Shown here: positions 55,460 to 63,480 of the stretch, piece by piece
How positions within the stretch are numbered: the first letter of the stretch is position 1
How the letters are laid out: every line of letters starts with the position of its first letter
NCBI GenBank assembly: GCA_001767525.1
Contig: MELF01000004.1
Span: 1-64,000, forward strand
Direction of reading: 5' to 3'
DNA length: 64,000 nt
From: Acidobacteria bacterium RIFCSPLOWO2_12_FULL_68_19
GTDB taxonomy: Bacteria > Acidobacteriota > Vicinamibacteria > Vicinamibacterales > UBA2999
Translations under genes and position numbers: made by a program
Notes under the pieces: model-generated
The model's database searches: none
What the model was told of the DNA's origin: nothing
The model's input: the letters and a program-made list of their open reading frames with translations, nothing else

Positions 55460-55495
55460 CGCTGACAGTATAGTGCCCGGGTCCATGAAGGTCCG

Positions 55496-55684
55496 GTGTC
55501 GATCGGCCGAGACGACTTCGACGTGAAGTTCATCGACGTCGACATCAACGGCACGGTGCTCTTCGGCGCCCACGTGGGCGCCCAGGTCGGCTACCGCTCG
55601 GTCATCGCGGAGTATGCGGTCGACCAGGACACCGGCGACCTGAAGATGCAGGGGCCCTACTTCGGCGGGATCGTCCGGTTCTGA
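55496..55684 (+). pseudogene. 3' remnant of an outer-membrane barrel protein
   Basis: A 62-residue frame (VKFIDVDINGTVLFGAHVG, then MQGPYFGGIVRF) that looks like the last two or three strands of an outer-membrane beta-barrel, with a C-terminal Phe. Upstream codons run into the ABC transporter start and no N-terminal part exists. It is probably the left-over end of a deleted gene, squeezed between the divergent ABC operon and the methyltransferase gene. Confidence 0.5.
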
Positions 55685-55685
55685 C

Positions 55686-56426
55686 CTACCCGGGTTTCCT
55701 GGCGACAATCAGCAGCGAACTGCCGAACGGCATGGGCACGCGGCGCGCCAGCGCCGCTTCCCCCTTCACGACGCCGGTCAGCACGGCGTTGATCGGCGCC
55801 GGCGGCACCAGCAGATCGACGTCGCCTCGCGGCAGCCGCCAGGCGCTCGCCACCCGCTGCGCGATCCGGACCGCCAGCATCAGCGGCAGGAGCGACGCGA
55901 ACAGGAACGAGGTCCGGACCACGGCCAGGCCCGCCCCTTCGACGAGCCGCGCCGCCCGCGCCGGCGTGTAGCGGCGCAGTTCCCCCCAGACGTCGCTGTG
56001 ATCGCCGCGCATGAAGTCGAGTGCGGTGACGTTCAGCACGACGTGTCCCCGCGGCCTCAGGATGCGCGCGATCTCGGCGAGCGCCCGCCGGTCGTCCGGC
56101 ACGCTCTGCATGACGTCGAACGAGGTCGCCAGATCGAAGGTCCCTGACGCGAAGGGGATGTGCTCCATGTGGGCGCGAACGAGCGGACGCCCGGCCGCGC
56201 GGGCCCGACCTATCGCGTCCATCGTCAGGTCGAAACCGAACGTGCGCCCGTAGGGGGCGAGCAGCATCCGCAGGTTGTAGCCGGTGCCGCACCCGCAGTC
56301 GAGGATGCGCAGATCCCGGCGGCCATCGGCAATCTGCCGAATCGCCGGTGCGACGTACGAGCGAAGGCCGTGGAACCAGAAGTGGATCGGCTCGGCCCGG
56401 GCCGTGAGCTCCAACAGGTCGCCCAT
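55686..56426 (-). CDS. Class I SAM-dependent methyltransferase
   Basis: A 246-residue Methyltransf_11-type enzyme: ILDCGCGTGYNLRML (motif I), GFDLTMDAIGRARAAG, FDLATSFDVMQSVPDD and LRPRGHVVLNV. The N-terminal HFWFHGLR segment and a hydrophobic C-terminal stretch (LPLMLAVRIAQRVASAW) suggest a membrane-bound or lipid-linked substrate. Three bases separate it from the upstream Slt-like gene on the same strand. The substrate is unknown. Confidence 0.9.
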   Translation of the reverse strand: MGDLLELTARAEPIHFWFHGLRSYVAPAIRQIADGRRDLRILDCGCGTGYNLRMLLAPYGRTFGFDLTMDAIGRARAAGRPLVRAHMEHIPFASGTFDLATSFDVMQSVPDDRRALAEIARILRPRGHVVLNVTALDFMRGDHSDVWGELRRYTPARAARLVEGAGLAVVRTSFLFASLLPLMLAVRIAQRVASAWRLPRGDVDLLVPPAPINAVLTGVVKGEAALARRVPMPFGSSLLIVARKPG

Positions 56427-56429
56427 GAA

Positions 56430-59150
56430 TCAGCGCGTAGCCGCCGCGGTCGTCAGGTTGGCGCCTCCATACAGCCGCCGGTAGTCGGCGGCGGTGCCGA
56501 GAATCCGTTTCACGTAGCTCTGGGTTTCGGCGAAGGGAATGTCGTCGATGAACTCATCCTGCGCCAGTCCCGGGCGTTCCTCGATCCAGCGTGCGACCCG
56601 GTGCTCGCCAGCGTTGTAGCTGGCCAGCGCGTAGTGCGCGACGCCGAAGCGGTCCATCAAATCCCTGAAGTAGCGCATACCGAGGCGGATGTTCGTGTCC
56701 GGCTGCGTCAGTGCCCGCGTGGAAAAGCGGATCCCGAGCTTGCCCGCGTAGCGCCGCCCGGTCGCCGGAATGAGCTGCATCAGGCCGACGGCGTTGGCCG
56801 AGGACCGGACGTCCGCGGTAAAGGTCGACTCCTGGGCGATGAGCGCCGTCATCAGGAACGGATCAAGCCGGTGCGCGTCGGAGTACTTGCGGATGAGAGG
56901 CCAGTAATCGAGCGGGAAGATCACGCGCTGGATGTCCGCCGGCAGCCGCTCGCCTCCGGCCGCCATGAACTGCGGGTAGGCACGGCGCATGAGCGTGACG
57001 GCGCCGCGCACGTCGGCAAAGCGATCGACGGCGCCAGGCTGCAGCCCCCGGCGGTGGCGAATCCAGGCGGAGGTGGCCTGCAGCGCCGCTGAATCCCCCC
57101 AGAGCTTCCGGGCGTATTCCACCTCGTCGAGCGCCGCGTCGTACAGCTCGAGCGTGACGAGCGCGCGAATGACCGCGTCGGTCGGCACGAGCGGCCCGGG
57201 CCCTGCGCCCGGATCCGTTCGCACGACCGGCTCGACTGGCGCCGCCTTGCGCTCGGAGAGAATCGCCGACGCCAGACGGCCGTAGTACGAGTTCAGGTAA
57301 TCGGCGGCGACGACGCGATAGAGCGTCGCGGCGCCGGCACGCTCATCCAGCCGGTCGCGCGACCGGGCGGCCCAGTAGAGCCACGCGGGCCGGTAGTCGG
57401 CGCGCGGAAACGTCGCGGCGGCCAGCTCGAAGGTATGCGCCGCGTCCTTGTACTGCCCCTGTCTGTACGCCCGCCAGCCAACCTTCCACGCCGCCCGATC
57501 CGTATAGCGTCCCCACGGGAAGCGCCGCATGATCTCCCGCAGCACCTGGTCAGCCGCCTCCTCGTCTTCCAGCCGGATGTAGAAGGACGCGAGGTCGTTG
57601 AGCGCCTCCTCCGCCCAGGTGCTCTCAGGATAGTCGGCGACGAGCTCGCGTACGAGCGGCACGTAGCCCGCGTGGTCGCCGAGCCCGCGTGTGGCGGAGA
57701 GGGACCAGAACCGCGCCTCCGCCGCGCGCGACGGGCTCTTCAGGTACGGGCGCAGCCCGTCCAGCGAGGCCCGGTGTCGCCCCAGGCGGTAGTCGCACGC
57801 CGCAAGCCGGAGCGCGGCCAGCTCACGCGCCTCCCCTGTCGCTGTCGATGCCAGCCCGGCGTACGCCGGCCGGGCCTGCGCCCACCGGCGCGCATCGAAA
57901 AGGCGCTCGGCGCGATCCAGCTCGAGCCGGACGCGGTCGGGTGGAACGAGCGCGGGCGTCTGCAGCCGCTCGATCGCCTCCTCCGCCGCGGCCGCCTGAG
58001 CGCTCAGCGGGAATTCGTAGTAGACGCGGTGATACGCCCGCAGCGCCCGCGCCGGATCGCCCGCGGCCTCGTAGGTCGAGCCCAGCCGGAGCAACACCTC
58101 CTCGGGCGCCGTCAGCGGCTGGTCGATCAAGGCGTTCAGGACGCCGGCCGCTTCGCGTGCGTCACCGCGGCCGAGCGCCGCCTCCGCCAGTCGCAGCCGC
58201 GCCGCCTCCTGGAGGTGCCCGTCCGTCCTCTTGTCGCCAATCGCGTCCAAGGCCGCCTCCGCGGCCTCGAACTGCTCGAGGCCGAGCAGCGCCACACCGG
58301 TGTAGTAGCGGCCGTAGTCGGAAAGCGGCGTCGCCGCCAGATCGGCGGCTCGCAGCAGCGGAAGCGCGGCGGCAAAGTCCTCCTCCTGGATCAGCCTGAC
58401 GCCGCGGGCAAACTGGACAGTGGGCGACTGGGCCGACCTCCGCGTGGACCGAGGCGCCAGAGCCGCGTCCGGGACGAGCCAGTACAGGGACGGGCGGGCG
58501 GGAACCGGCGGATGGTTGGTCGTCGAAACGGTCGCGGGCTGACCGGCCTCTCCCGCCCGCTGCGCATGCGTGTTGTCGCCTGCGCACAGGACAACGGCCA
58601 GCGCGACGGGGAGTACTCCGATGGCGCGCGTCACTGCGGGCCGACGCCTCCGCACTCCGCCGCCGTTGCTGTCCGCAGCCTGACCTCGGTGCAGTGGCAC
58701 GAGGCCGAGCGCCTTGTGCAACGTCATCGACTCGAGCAGCCGGCCGGCATACCGTGCCAGTGAGTCGAGAGCGGCCGCCGACTCCGGTCGAAGCGGGTCG
58801 GCAGACAGGATGGCGACGACCCTTCCGCCCACTACGATCGGAAACGTCCCGTGGCCGCCTTCGGCTGCCTGGAGCACGTCGGCGCCGGCGCCGCGAAGCG
58901 GCCACGGACGGACGCGCCCCTCGGTGACGAGAAACATCCCCGCGCGCTCGGCGCGTCGTCCCGCCTGATTGAGCAGCGCCCGCAGCACGTCGGCCAGCGA
59001 TACGGCCTCGTCGAGCGCCCGAGTATCCGCGGCGAGGTCGGTCGCGTCGATGATCTCCCGTGCGAGCGCACTCAGGTCACGTTCGAGATCGGCGCGTGCT
59101 CCCGCCAGCGCCCGATCGAGCGCATCGCGAAGACGATCGTCGAATGACAC
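56430..59150 (-). CDS. Slt70-like lytic transglycosylase with N-terminal GAF-like extension
   Basis: From GTG at 59150 the frame encodes 906 residues. Residues about 1-160 look like a soluble GAF-like sensor (VSFDDRLRDALDRAL, FPIVVGGRVVAILSADPL). A basic stretch and hydrophobic segment (AIGVLPVALAVVLCAGD, about 173-192, ending THAQ) follow, then TPR-like helical repeats (about 250-700) and a C-terminal SLT domain (ALIAQESTFTADVRSSANAVGLMQLIP with catalytic Glu; ALASYNAGEHRV). A GTG at 58655 (VRRRRPAV) would give a 741-residue periplasmic enzyme with an ordinary signal peptide, so the extension may be a separate fused module or read-through. Confidence 0.88.
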   Translation of the reverse strand: MSFDDRLRDALDRALAGARADLERDLSALAREIIDATDLAADTRALDEAVSLADVLRALLNQAGRRAERAGMFLVTEGRVRPWPLRGAGADVLQAAEGGHGTFPIVVGGRVVAILSADPLRPESAAALDSLARYAGRLLESMTLHKALGLVPLHRGQAADSNGGGVRRRRPAVTRAIGVLPVALAVVLCAGDNTHAQRAGEAGQPATVSTTNHPPVPARPSLYWLVPDAALAPRSTRRSAQSPTVQFARGVRLIQEEDFAAALPLLRAADLAATPLSDYGRYYTGVALLGLEQFEAAEAALDAIGDKRTDGHLQEAARLRLAEAALGRGDAREAAGVLNALIDQPLTAPEEVLLRLGSTYEAAGDPARALRAYHRVYYEFPLSAQAAAAEEAIERLQTPALVPPDRVRLELDRAERLFDARRWAQARPAYAGLASTATGEARELAALRLAACDYRLGRHRASLDGLRPYLKSPSRAAEARFWSLSATRGLGDHAGYVPLVRELVADYPESTWAEEALNDLASFYIRLEDEEAADQVLREIMRRFPWGRYTDRAAWKVGWRAYRQGQYKDAAHTFELAAATFPRADYRPAWLYWAARSRDRLDERAGAATLYRVVAADYLNSYYGRLASAILSERKAAPVEPVVRTDPGAGPGPLVPTDAVIRALVTLELYDAALDEVEYARKLWGDSAALQATSAWIRHRRGLQPGAVDRFADVRGAVTLMRRAYPQFMAAGGERLPADIQRVIFPLDYWPLIRKYSDAHRLDPFLMTALIAQESTFTADVRSSANAVGLMQLIPATGRRYAGKLGIRFSTRALTQPDTNIRLGMRYFRDLMDRFGVAHYALASYNAGEHRVARWIEERPGLAQDEFIDDIPFAETQSYVKRILGTAADYRRLYGGANLTTAAATR

Positions 59151-59292
59151 GATGCCGTCATTATACGGCACGGCCACCGCACCGCTGTTGTGGTGCCGGG
59201 GATCGTAGTGCTCATCACTCGTCGAGTGGCGCTGACAGAATCCTGAGAGCTGTCGCGCGCGTGCGTCAGCGTGCGCGGCGTACAATCCGCTC

Positions 59293-59862
59293 GTGCATCG
59301 GAACCGCAGTCGACGCGCGTTCCTGTACGCTGCCCTGGCTGCCGTCCCGTTGACGCGGCGCGCCGTGGCGCAATCGACCGCCGAGCGGCTGATTGCTGCC
59401 ATGCAGGACGGCGGCAAGATCGTGTACCTGCACCACCTGCCGCCAACTGACGCCGCTCAGGCGCGCGAGATCGGCCGCGCGCTCCGTGCGCTCCGGGTGC
59501 CGCTCAACGAGATCCTCGCCAGCCCAGCCGCGCCGGCGCGTGAGACTGCCGAGCTGGCGTTCGGCGCCGACCGCGTGAGTGTGGCGATGGAGCTGGCCGA
59601 TGAGGGAGACCTGGGCGATCGGCCGCCGGCCACGCTCGAGGCGGCGCGGCGGCTGCTGGGCACGAGTCCGGGCCCGGGCATGAACCGCATCCTCGTCGGG
59701 CACCGCGCCCTGCTGGAACTGGCGGCGGAGCGCCGGTTTCCTGCGCCCGTCTTCCCCGACGGCGCAATGGCCGTCTTCCTCCCGGCACCGACGCCGCAGC
59801 TGCTCGGCACGATCACCGCGGACCGGGTCATTGCCTCGGCGAAGGCCCGAGGGGCGATGTAG
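59293..59862 (+). CDS. Exported histidine-phosphatase-like protein, probably inactive
   Basis: A 189-residue protein with a twin-arginine-like signal (SRRAFLYAALAAVPL). The core matches exported histidine phosphatases: GGKIVYLHHL, AREIGRALRALRVPLNEILAS, ARETAELAFG and ILVGHRALLE. However, the catalytic RH motif reads HH (YLHHLPP), and the usual C-x-TQRNL-S-x-GR segment after it is absent, so catalysis is doubtful. It ends 20 bp before the repeat array 59882-60052. Confidence 0.8.
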   Translation: MHRNRSRRAFLYAALAAVPLTRRAVAQSTAERLIAAMQDGGKIVYLHHLPPTDAAQAREIGRALRALRVPLNEILASPAAPARETAELAFGADRVSVAMELADEGDLGDRPPATLEAARRLLGTSPGPGMNRILVGHRALLELAAERRFPAPVFPDGAMAVFLPAPTPQLLGTITADRVIASAKARGAM

Positions 59863-59881
59863 GACGGACGAAAGACTACGG

Positions 59882-60052
59882 GGTGCGACGGTGCGACGGT
59901 GCGACGGTGCGAGGGTGCGTCCGATGCTGCGAGGGTGCGAGGGTGCATCGGACAGTGCGAGGGTGCGACGGTGCATCGGACAGTGCGCGGGTGCGACGGT
60001 GCGTCCGACAGTGCGCGGGTGCGACGGTGCGTCCGACAGTGCGCGGGTGCCT
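59882..60052. repeat. GTGCGACG tandem array, left of IS remnant
   Basis: Tandem 8-bp GTGCGACG/GTGCGAGG units with GTCCGACA spacers in the G-rich orientation. With the inverted array at 60527-60617 it brackets the decayed IS3 transposase. Confidence 0.9.
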
Positions 60053-60080
60053 TGGCCCCGCCCGACCCCGACGTGCCGGC

Positions 60081-60515
60081 GCGCTGTTGCGGACTGAAGG
60101 GCTCTACTCGTCCCATTTGGTGACCTGGCGCCGGCAGCGCGCGCACGGCTTGACGCCGAAGAAGCGGGGCCGCGAGGTGAGGTCGACCGATCCACGCGTG
60201 AAAACGTTGGAGCGGGCGGGCCGAGACGATCATCGCGTTCCAACAACAAGTTGCCGAGCTGCTGGCGGTCGAGACGGCGAGCGTCGCGATGGGCACGGCG
60301 GCCGCACTACGCCGCACCGGAACTGCTGGCCACGCGGCCGAACCACGCCTGGAGCTGGGACATCACCAAGCTATTCGGGCCCGCGCAGTGGACGTACTTC
60401 TATCTGTACGTGATCCTCGACACCTTCAGCCGCTACGTCGTCGCGCCGCACGAGAGCGCGGCGCTCGTCGAGCGCCTCATCGCTAATTCCTTCGTCCTTG
60501 GTGTCTCAATGTCAT
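60081..60515 (+). pseudogene. Decayed IS3-family transposase (OrfA/OrfB remnants)
   Basis: Three fragments in three frames: OrfA-like ALLRTEGLYSSHLVTWRRQR and PKKRGREV (60081-60200), then RAETIIAFQQQVAELL (from about 60217), then OrfB catalytic-domain sequence NHAWSWDITKLFGP and YFYLYVILDTFSRYVV (about 60330-60440) and ESAALVERLI. The frameshifts and the missing start and DDE remainder show that it is dead. No clear terminal inverted repeats of the element were seen; GTGCGASG arrays flank it instead. Confidence 0.85.
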
Positions 60516-60526
60516 TGATAGCGCCC

Positions 60527-60617
60527 GACCGTCGCACCGTCGCACTGTCCGATGCACCGTCGCACCCTCGCACCCTCGGACGCACCATCGCACCCTCGCA
60601 CCCTCGCACCGTCGCAC
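60527..60617. repeat. CACCCTCG tandem array, right of IS remnant
   Basis: The inverted partner of 59882-60052, with CACCGTCG/CACCCTCG units and GTCCGATG/GGACG spacers. It ends 3 bp before the stop of the CoA-transferase gene. Confidence 0.9.
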
Positions 60618-60619
60618 CC

Positions 60620-61810
60620 TCACATCACGGTCTTACGTAGCTCGTCGATCTCCTTGTCCTCGAACCCCGCTTCGCGCAGGACTTCTTCGGTGTGCTCGCC
60701 CAGCGTGGGCGCGCGCCGCCGGGCGGAGGCAGGCGTGGCGCTCAGCTTGATCGGCGATCCCAGGGCCTGGATCCGGCCAAGGGTGGGATGCTCCACGCTC
60801 ACCACCATGTCGCGCGCCACGATTTGCGGGTCCGCGAACACCTCCGCGTAGGAGTTGATCGGGCCGCACGGGATGTCGCGCGACTCGAACGCGTCCAGCC
60901 AGGAGCGCTTCGAACGGTGGCGGGTGACCGATTCGATGCGCTCGGCGAGCGCCGCACGGTTGCGCACACGGCTCGGATTGTCCGCGAATTCCGGCATCCC
61001 GGCCCATTCGGGATGCCCGAGCACCTCGCACAGCCGCGCAAAGAGACGATCGTTCGAGGCGCCAATCGTGACGTGCCCGTCGGCGCAGGCAATCGCCTGG
61101 TACGGCGCGACCATCCGGTGCGCGGAACCGAGCGGCTCCGGCACGCCGGTGCCGGCGAAATACTCGGTCGCCTCCCAGACCGACAGCGCGACGCCCGCCT
61201 CGACGAGCGAGGTGTCGACGTGCTGCCCTCGACCGGTGCGGTGCCGGTGGATGAGCGCCGACAGGACGCCGGTCGCCGCGAAGAGCGCCGCGCCGAGGTC
61301 GGTCAGCGGCACACCGGCCTTCATCGGCGGGCCTCCGGGCGCGCCGGTGACCGACATGATCCCGGAGACCGCCTGCGCAATCAGATCGAGCCCCCCTTTG
61401 GCCCGGTCCGGCCCGGTCTGGCCGTAGCCGGAAATCGACGCGTACACGATCCGCGGGTTGCGCTCCGCCAGCGCCTCGTAGCCGAGGCCGAGACCCGCCA
61501 TCACGCCCGGCCGGCTGTTTTCGGCAAAGACGTCGGCCGACCCGGCCAGCCGCAGCACGGCACGGCGTCCCGCGTCGGTCTTGATGTCGAGGACCACGCT
61601 GCGTTTGCCCCGGTTGACGGCGTTGTAGGCGGGCGTGTCGTGGCCGACGGCGCCGGGCATCCGGCGCGTCATGTCTCCCTCCGGCGGCTCGATCTTGATC
61701 ACGTCCGCGCCGAGATCGGCCAGCAGCATCGTGCAGAAGGGGCCGGCCATCACCTGGGTGACGTCGATCAGGCGCACGCCGGCGAGCGCTCCGGCTGTGG
61801 TGGAATCCAT
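60620..61810 (-). CDS. Class III CoA-transferase (CaiB/BaiF family)
   Basis: A 396-residue CaiB/BaiF-type protein: GVRLIDVTQVMAGPFCTMLLADLGADVIKIE, NRGKRSVVLDIKTDAGR, YASISGYGQTGP, GGLDLIAQAVSGIMSVTG, and AYEVFADPQI-like SYAEVFADPQIVARDM. The family moves CoA between organic acids through a catalytic Asp. It is divergent, 27 bp from a crotonase-family gene, suggesting a CoA-ester pathway, substrate unknown. Confidence 0.92.
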   Translation of the reverse strand: MDSTTAGALAGVRLIDVTQVMAGPFCTMLLADLGADVIKIEPPEGDMTRRMPGAVGHDTPAYNAVNRGKRSVVLDIKTDAGRRAVLRLAGSADVFAENSRPGVMAGLGLGYEALAERNPRIVYASISGYGQTGPDRAKGGLDLIAQAVSGIMSVTGAPGGPPMKAGVPLTDLGAALFAATGVLSALIHRHRTGRGQHVDTSLVEAGVALSVWEATEYFAGTGVPEPLGSAHRMVAPYQAIACADGHVTIGASNDRLFARLCEVLGHPEWAGMPEFADNPSRVRNRAALAERIESVTRHRSKRSWLDAFESRDIPCGPINSYAEVFADPQIVARDMVVSVEHPTLGRIQALGSPIKLSATPASARRRAPTLGEHTEEVLREAGFEDKEIDELRKTVM

Positions 61811-61837
61811 GCGCTATTAGTGTGATAAGACTTAGCC

Positions 61838-62623
61838 GTGGCTGCAACCGAAACGATCTTCCAGCTCGAGCCGCCGCTGGCCGTCCTGACGTTCAATCGC
61901 CCGGAGGCGCGCAACGCGATGACCTGGGCGATGTACGACGCGCTCGTGGAGGCGTGCGACCGCGTCGAGGGCGACGAGGCGGTCGGCGTGCTGGTGCTGC
62001 GCGGCGCCGGGGGCAAGGCGTTCGCCGCCGGGACCGACATCTCGCAGTTCCAGCGGTTCCAGACGCCGCAGGACGGCGTCACCTACGAGCAGCACATCGC
62101 CGACGTGCTCGACCGCCTGGAGCGCGTCACCAAGCCGACGATTGCGCAGATCGAAGGCGTGGCGGTCGGCGCCGGCTGCGCGATCGCCGTCACGTGCGAC
62201 CTGCGCGTTGCCACGCCGGAGTCGACCTTCGGCATTCCGATCGCGCGCACCCTGGGCAACTGCGTGACCGGCGCCGCGTTCAGCCGCCTCGTGGATCTGG
62301 CGGGGCCGGGGCGCACCAAGGACATGCTCTTCACCGGCCGGCTCGTGCCGGCGGAGGAAGCGCACGAGGTCGGGCTCGTCGACCGCCTCGTGCCGGCCGG
62401 GGAGATCGAGAAGGCCGTGCGTGAGCTGGCCCTGCAGATTGCGTCGAACGCGCCGCTCACGGTGCGGGCGACCAAGGAGATGACGCGCCGGCTCCTGGCC
62501 AAGCGGCGCCTGACCTCGCCCGAGGCCCGGGACCTGATCGAGATGTGCTACGGAAGCGCGGACTTTCGCGAAGGCGTCGCGGCCTTCCTGGCCAAGCGAG
62601 CGCCGAAGTGGACCGGGCGATAG
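61838..62623 (+). CDS. Crotonase (enoyl-CoA hydratase/isomerase) family protein
   Basis: A 261-residue crotonase-fold protein with GTG start: LAVLTFNRPEARNAMTW, GKAFAAGTDISQF (oxyanion Ala/Gly), KPTIAQIEGVAVGAGCAIAV, and DLRVATPESTFGIPIARTLG. Both Glu residues needed for hydration in rat enoyl-CoA hydratase (positions equivalent to E144 and E164) are Ala (GAGCAI) and Ile (FGIPIA), so it is probably not a hydratase. Isomerase, hydrolase or other crotonase chemistry is possible. Divergent from the CoA-transferase. Confidence 0.92.
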   Translation: MAATETIFQLEPPLAVLTFNRPEARNAMTWAMYDALVEACDRVEGDEAVGVLVLRGAGGKAFAAGTDISQFQRFQTPQDGVTYEQHIADVLDRLERVTKPTIAQIEGVAVGAGCAIAVTCDLRVATPESTFGIPIARTLGNCVTGAAFSRLVDLAGPGRTKDMLFTGRLVPAEEAHEVGLVDRLVPAGEIEKAVRELALQIASNAPLTVRATKEMTRRLLAKRRLTSPEARDLIEMCYGSADFREGVAAFLAKRAPKWTGR

Positions 62624-62631
62624 CCTGGTGC

Positions 62632-62661
62632 GGACCCGGAGACCCGAAGGCCTCCGGGTCC
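62632..62661. terminator. Bidirectional hairpin between convergent genes
   Basis: GGACCCGGAG (62632-62641) and CTCCGGGTCC (62652-62661) are perfect 10-bp arms around a 10-nt loop in the 46-bp gap between the convergent crotonase and lectin-like genes. There is no T-tract, so it may act with Rho or as an RNA-end stabiliser. Confidence 0.6.
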
Positions 62662-62669
62662 AAGAGCCG

Positions 62670-63353
62670 TCAGTTCACCGCGAAGCAGTAGAGGAAGCCG
62701 GCGCCGCCGGTCTTCACGAGCGCTTCCTGGCTGCAGCCGGCCGTCGAGTGCGCCGCGTTCCACGACGAGTTCGCCCCGCCCAGGCGGTCGTGATGGCCGA
62801 CGATGGCGTTCCCCATGGCGTTGCTCGTCCAGTTGCCGCAGGTGACGATGGCCGGGTTGCCAATCAGCACGCGGCCGGTGGAATCCGAGCCCGTGAGGAT
62901 GTCGTGCTGGTTCGGCATGTCGCCGACGCCGTTCACCATGCCGCCTTTTTCGTTGAGCGCGGTCGGCTTCCGCACGTTGTTGCGGTCGCGCTCGATGTCG
63001 CCGTGCAGGTCCTGCACGTTGGCGGCGATGAGCTGACCCTTGGCGTTGTACCACGGACCGGTGCCGATACGGTCGCGGGCGTTCACCGCCGGCACGTCGC
63101 CGGCCTGAGACTGGCTCAGATAGGCGTGCCAGGTGCGGTTGCCGGCCCCGGCAGCCGCCGCCAGCTTCTGGCAGTGGGCGTCGGCGCCGGTCAGGCCCCC
63201 GAAGTTGGCGCCGTCACCGCCTCCCACGCTCGTGACGAAGAAGCTCATTGGCTGCGCCGGCATCTGTGCCTGCCCCTGGCTCGACGAAACACCGGGCGAC
63301 ATCAGTACCGCCGCCAGGACGAGTGCAGCGGACAGTCCAAGCGTCTTTCGCAT
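62670..63353 (-). CDS. Secreted lectin-like protein (DUF1554/endostatin-like fold)
   Basis: A 227-residue secreted protein: signal peptide (MRKTLGLSAALVLAAVLMSPG), then PMSFFVTSVGGGDGANFGG, LTGADAHCQKLA, TWHAYLSQ, NARDRIGTGPWYNAKGQLI, HDILTGSD, TCGNWTSN, VGHHDRLGG and a terminal GAGFLYCFAV. Conserved Cys, Trp and Gly positions match the DUF1554 / C-type-lectin-like secreted family. The ligand is unknown. A hairpin precedes it at 63395-63412. Confidence 0.8.
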   Translation of the reverse strand: MRKTLGLSAALVLAAVLMSPGVSSSQGQAQMPAQPMSFFVTSVGGGDGANFGGLTGADAHCQKLAAAAGAGNRTWHAYLSQSQAGDVPAVNARDRIGTGPWYNAKGQLIAANVQDLHGDIERDRNNVRKPTALNEKGGMVNGVGDMPNQHDILTGSDSTGRVLIGNPAIVTCGNWTSNAMGNAIVGHHDRLGGANSSWNAAHSTAGCSQEALVKTGGAGFLYCFAVN

Positions 63354-63394
63354 CGTTCTCCCCTCGCATCTTAGGTTAATGATTGAAAGAACAG

Positions 63395-63412
63395 GAACGG
63401 CTCGGGCCGTTC
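63395..63412 (-). terminator. Hairpin after the DsbA-like gene
   Basis: On the minus strand, GAACGGC-CCGA-GCCGTTC is a perfect 7-bp stem with a 4-nt loop, followed by CTGTTCTTTC, a partial T-rich run. It lies about 70 bp after the DsbA-like stop and before the lectin-like gene, as expected for an intrinsic terminator. Confidence 0.5.
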
Positions 63413-63480
63413 GCGGTCGTCAAATATACCCCATCCTGCGTCTCACCGTTTCAGCAGCGCGGCGCGGTGTGCCGGCGGCG

